Source: Clostridia bacterium
Lineage (GTDB): Bacteria; Bacillota; Clostridia; DUPQ01
NCBI GenBank assembly: GCA_030592355.1
Contig: JAUVJE010000149.1
Location: 1-5,950, forward strand
Length of the DNA: 5,950 bases
Direction of reading: 5' to 3'
Part shown: positions 5,573 through 5,950 of the stretch, piece by piece
Layout of the letters: every line of letters starts with the position of its first letter
Numbering within the stretch: position 1 is the stretch's first letter
Translations under genes and position numbers: made by a program
The notes under the pieces: model-generated
Database searches by the model: none
The model's input: only the letters and a program-made list of their open reading frames with translations
What the model was told of the DNA's origin: nothing

Positions 5573-5620
5573 AACAAAACCTTACATCAGCCCAAGGCAT
5601 CCGTAAGGTTTTGTTTTTTT
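5568..5620. terminator. Bidirectional intrinsic terminator between the Gx operon and the converging gene
   Basis: A perfect 18-bp stem (arms 5568-5585 and 5603-5620) encloses a 17-base loop. The core is CAAAACCTTAC/GTAAGGTTTTG, and the outer pairs are A7/T7. The stem therefore ends in a run of seven T on whichever strand is read. It ends the plus-strand NusG_II/Gx transcript about 110-160 bases after its stop and the minus-strand gene about 75 bases after its stop. Confidence 0.9.
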
Positions 5621-5695
5621 ACACGAGTATTCAGGTTTTGCTGTATATTTTAATTCCCGTATTATTCAACAATCCCTATTTATCAGTCCTAATGC

Positions 5696-5950
5696 TTATG
5701 TGTTAGGATCTTCTTCTGCTGCCTCTGATTTTGTAAATTCACCCATCCGACCGCGCATACCCGGCATTCTCTTGGAATCTTCATCTCCAGCCGGTCGTTC
5801 CAATGGCATTTCCCCGCCGGATCCCCTTGCCAAAAACATAGCGGCTTCTTCCTGAGTCATTGTTCCGTCAGCAATCTTTCCATCAATCAATGTTTTTATA
5901 GAATCCTGTATTTCCTCAGCTGCCTCACTTAATGCAATAACTGTTTCTTC
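5696..5950 (-). CDS. C-terminal part of an unrecognised protein (runs off the right edge)
   Basis: The frame is open from the window edge to a stop at 5696-5698 and shows 84 residues; the start lies outside. A TTG at 5888-5890 could be read as a start, but the frame continues upstream of it without a stop and with helix-forming sequence (EALSEAAEEIQD-like), so I treat the gene as 5'-truncated. The visible part has an acidic helical region containing IADGTMTQEEAAMFL. This is the short DGT-(I/M)-TQE-A motif that recurs in small secreted or calcium-binding-like Firmicutes proteins such as DUF2680. A disordered Gly/Pro/Met/Arg-rich tail follows (PGMRGRMGEF) and then an acidic end. No function can be assigned. 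The shared terminator downstream supports a real gene. Confidence 0.6.
   Translation of the reverse strand, partial: EETVIALSEAAEEIQDSIKTLIDGKIADGTMTQEEAAMFLARGSGGEMPLERPAGDEDSKRMPGMRGRMGEFTKSEAAEEDPNT

Noticed and set aside
5696..5890. A complete 64-residue gene starting at TTG 5888-5890
   Set aside because: The same frame stays open to the window edge, so a 5'-truncated longer gene is simpler.

Overview
The window looks like a piece of an anaerobic, moderately AT-rich Firmicutes chromosome, most likely of the class Clostridia. The grounds are a class II (adenosylcobalamin-dependent) ribonucleotide reductase under tandem NrdR boxes, a NusG-domain-II plus Gx-transporter gene pair, a corrinoid-methyltransferase-like URO-D protein, purine-rich ribosome binding sites and T-rich intrinsic terminators. 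No species can be named from the sequence alone.

Layout. On the minus strand, right to left, lie nrdJ (4327-2117), a 571-base gene-free stretch (1546-2116), a 110-residue orphan gene (1508-1176) with its own promoter and a very strong terminator, and a URO-D superfamily gene (1116-91). On the plus strand, diverging from nrdJ across about 210 bases that hold both promoters, is a tight two-gene operon: a membrane-anchored NusG_II protein (4541-4918) and a Gx transporter (4926-5459). It ends at a bidirectional terminator (5568-5620). The 3' end of another minus-strand gene (5696-5950) enters from the right edge.

How the genes relate. NrdJ makes deoxyribonucleotides without oxygen and would be shut off by NrdR when dATP is plentiful: one predicted operator covers the -10 region and the other lies in the leader. 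The NusG_II/Gx pair is a conserved clostridial membrane module of unproven function, possibly in quinone/prenyl or electron-transfer biology. The URO-D protein is a likely one-carbon (methyl) transfer enzyme rather than a haem enzyme. I see no pathway that joins all these genes.

The least expected content is in the gene-free stretch 1677-2116. It appears to hold two diverged copies, in the same orientation, of a small non-coding element (about 177 and 204 bases). Both have similar imperfect terminal inverted repeats and both contain an internal hairpin with the same CGCAAAT/ATTTGCG arms. The second copy ends at the base before the nrdJ stop codon. I read these as MITE-like or structured-RNA repeats; a genome search would decide.
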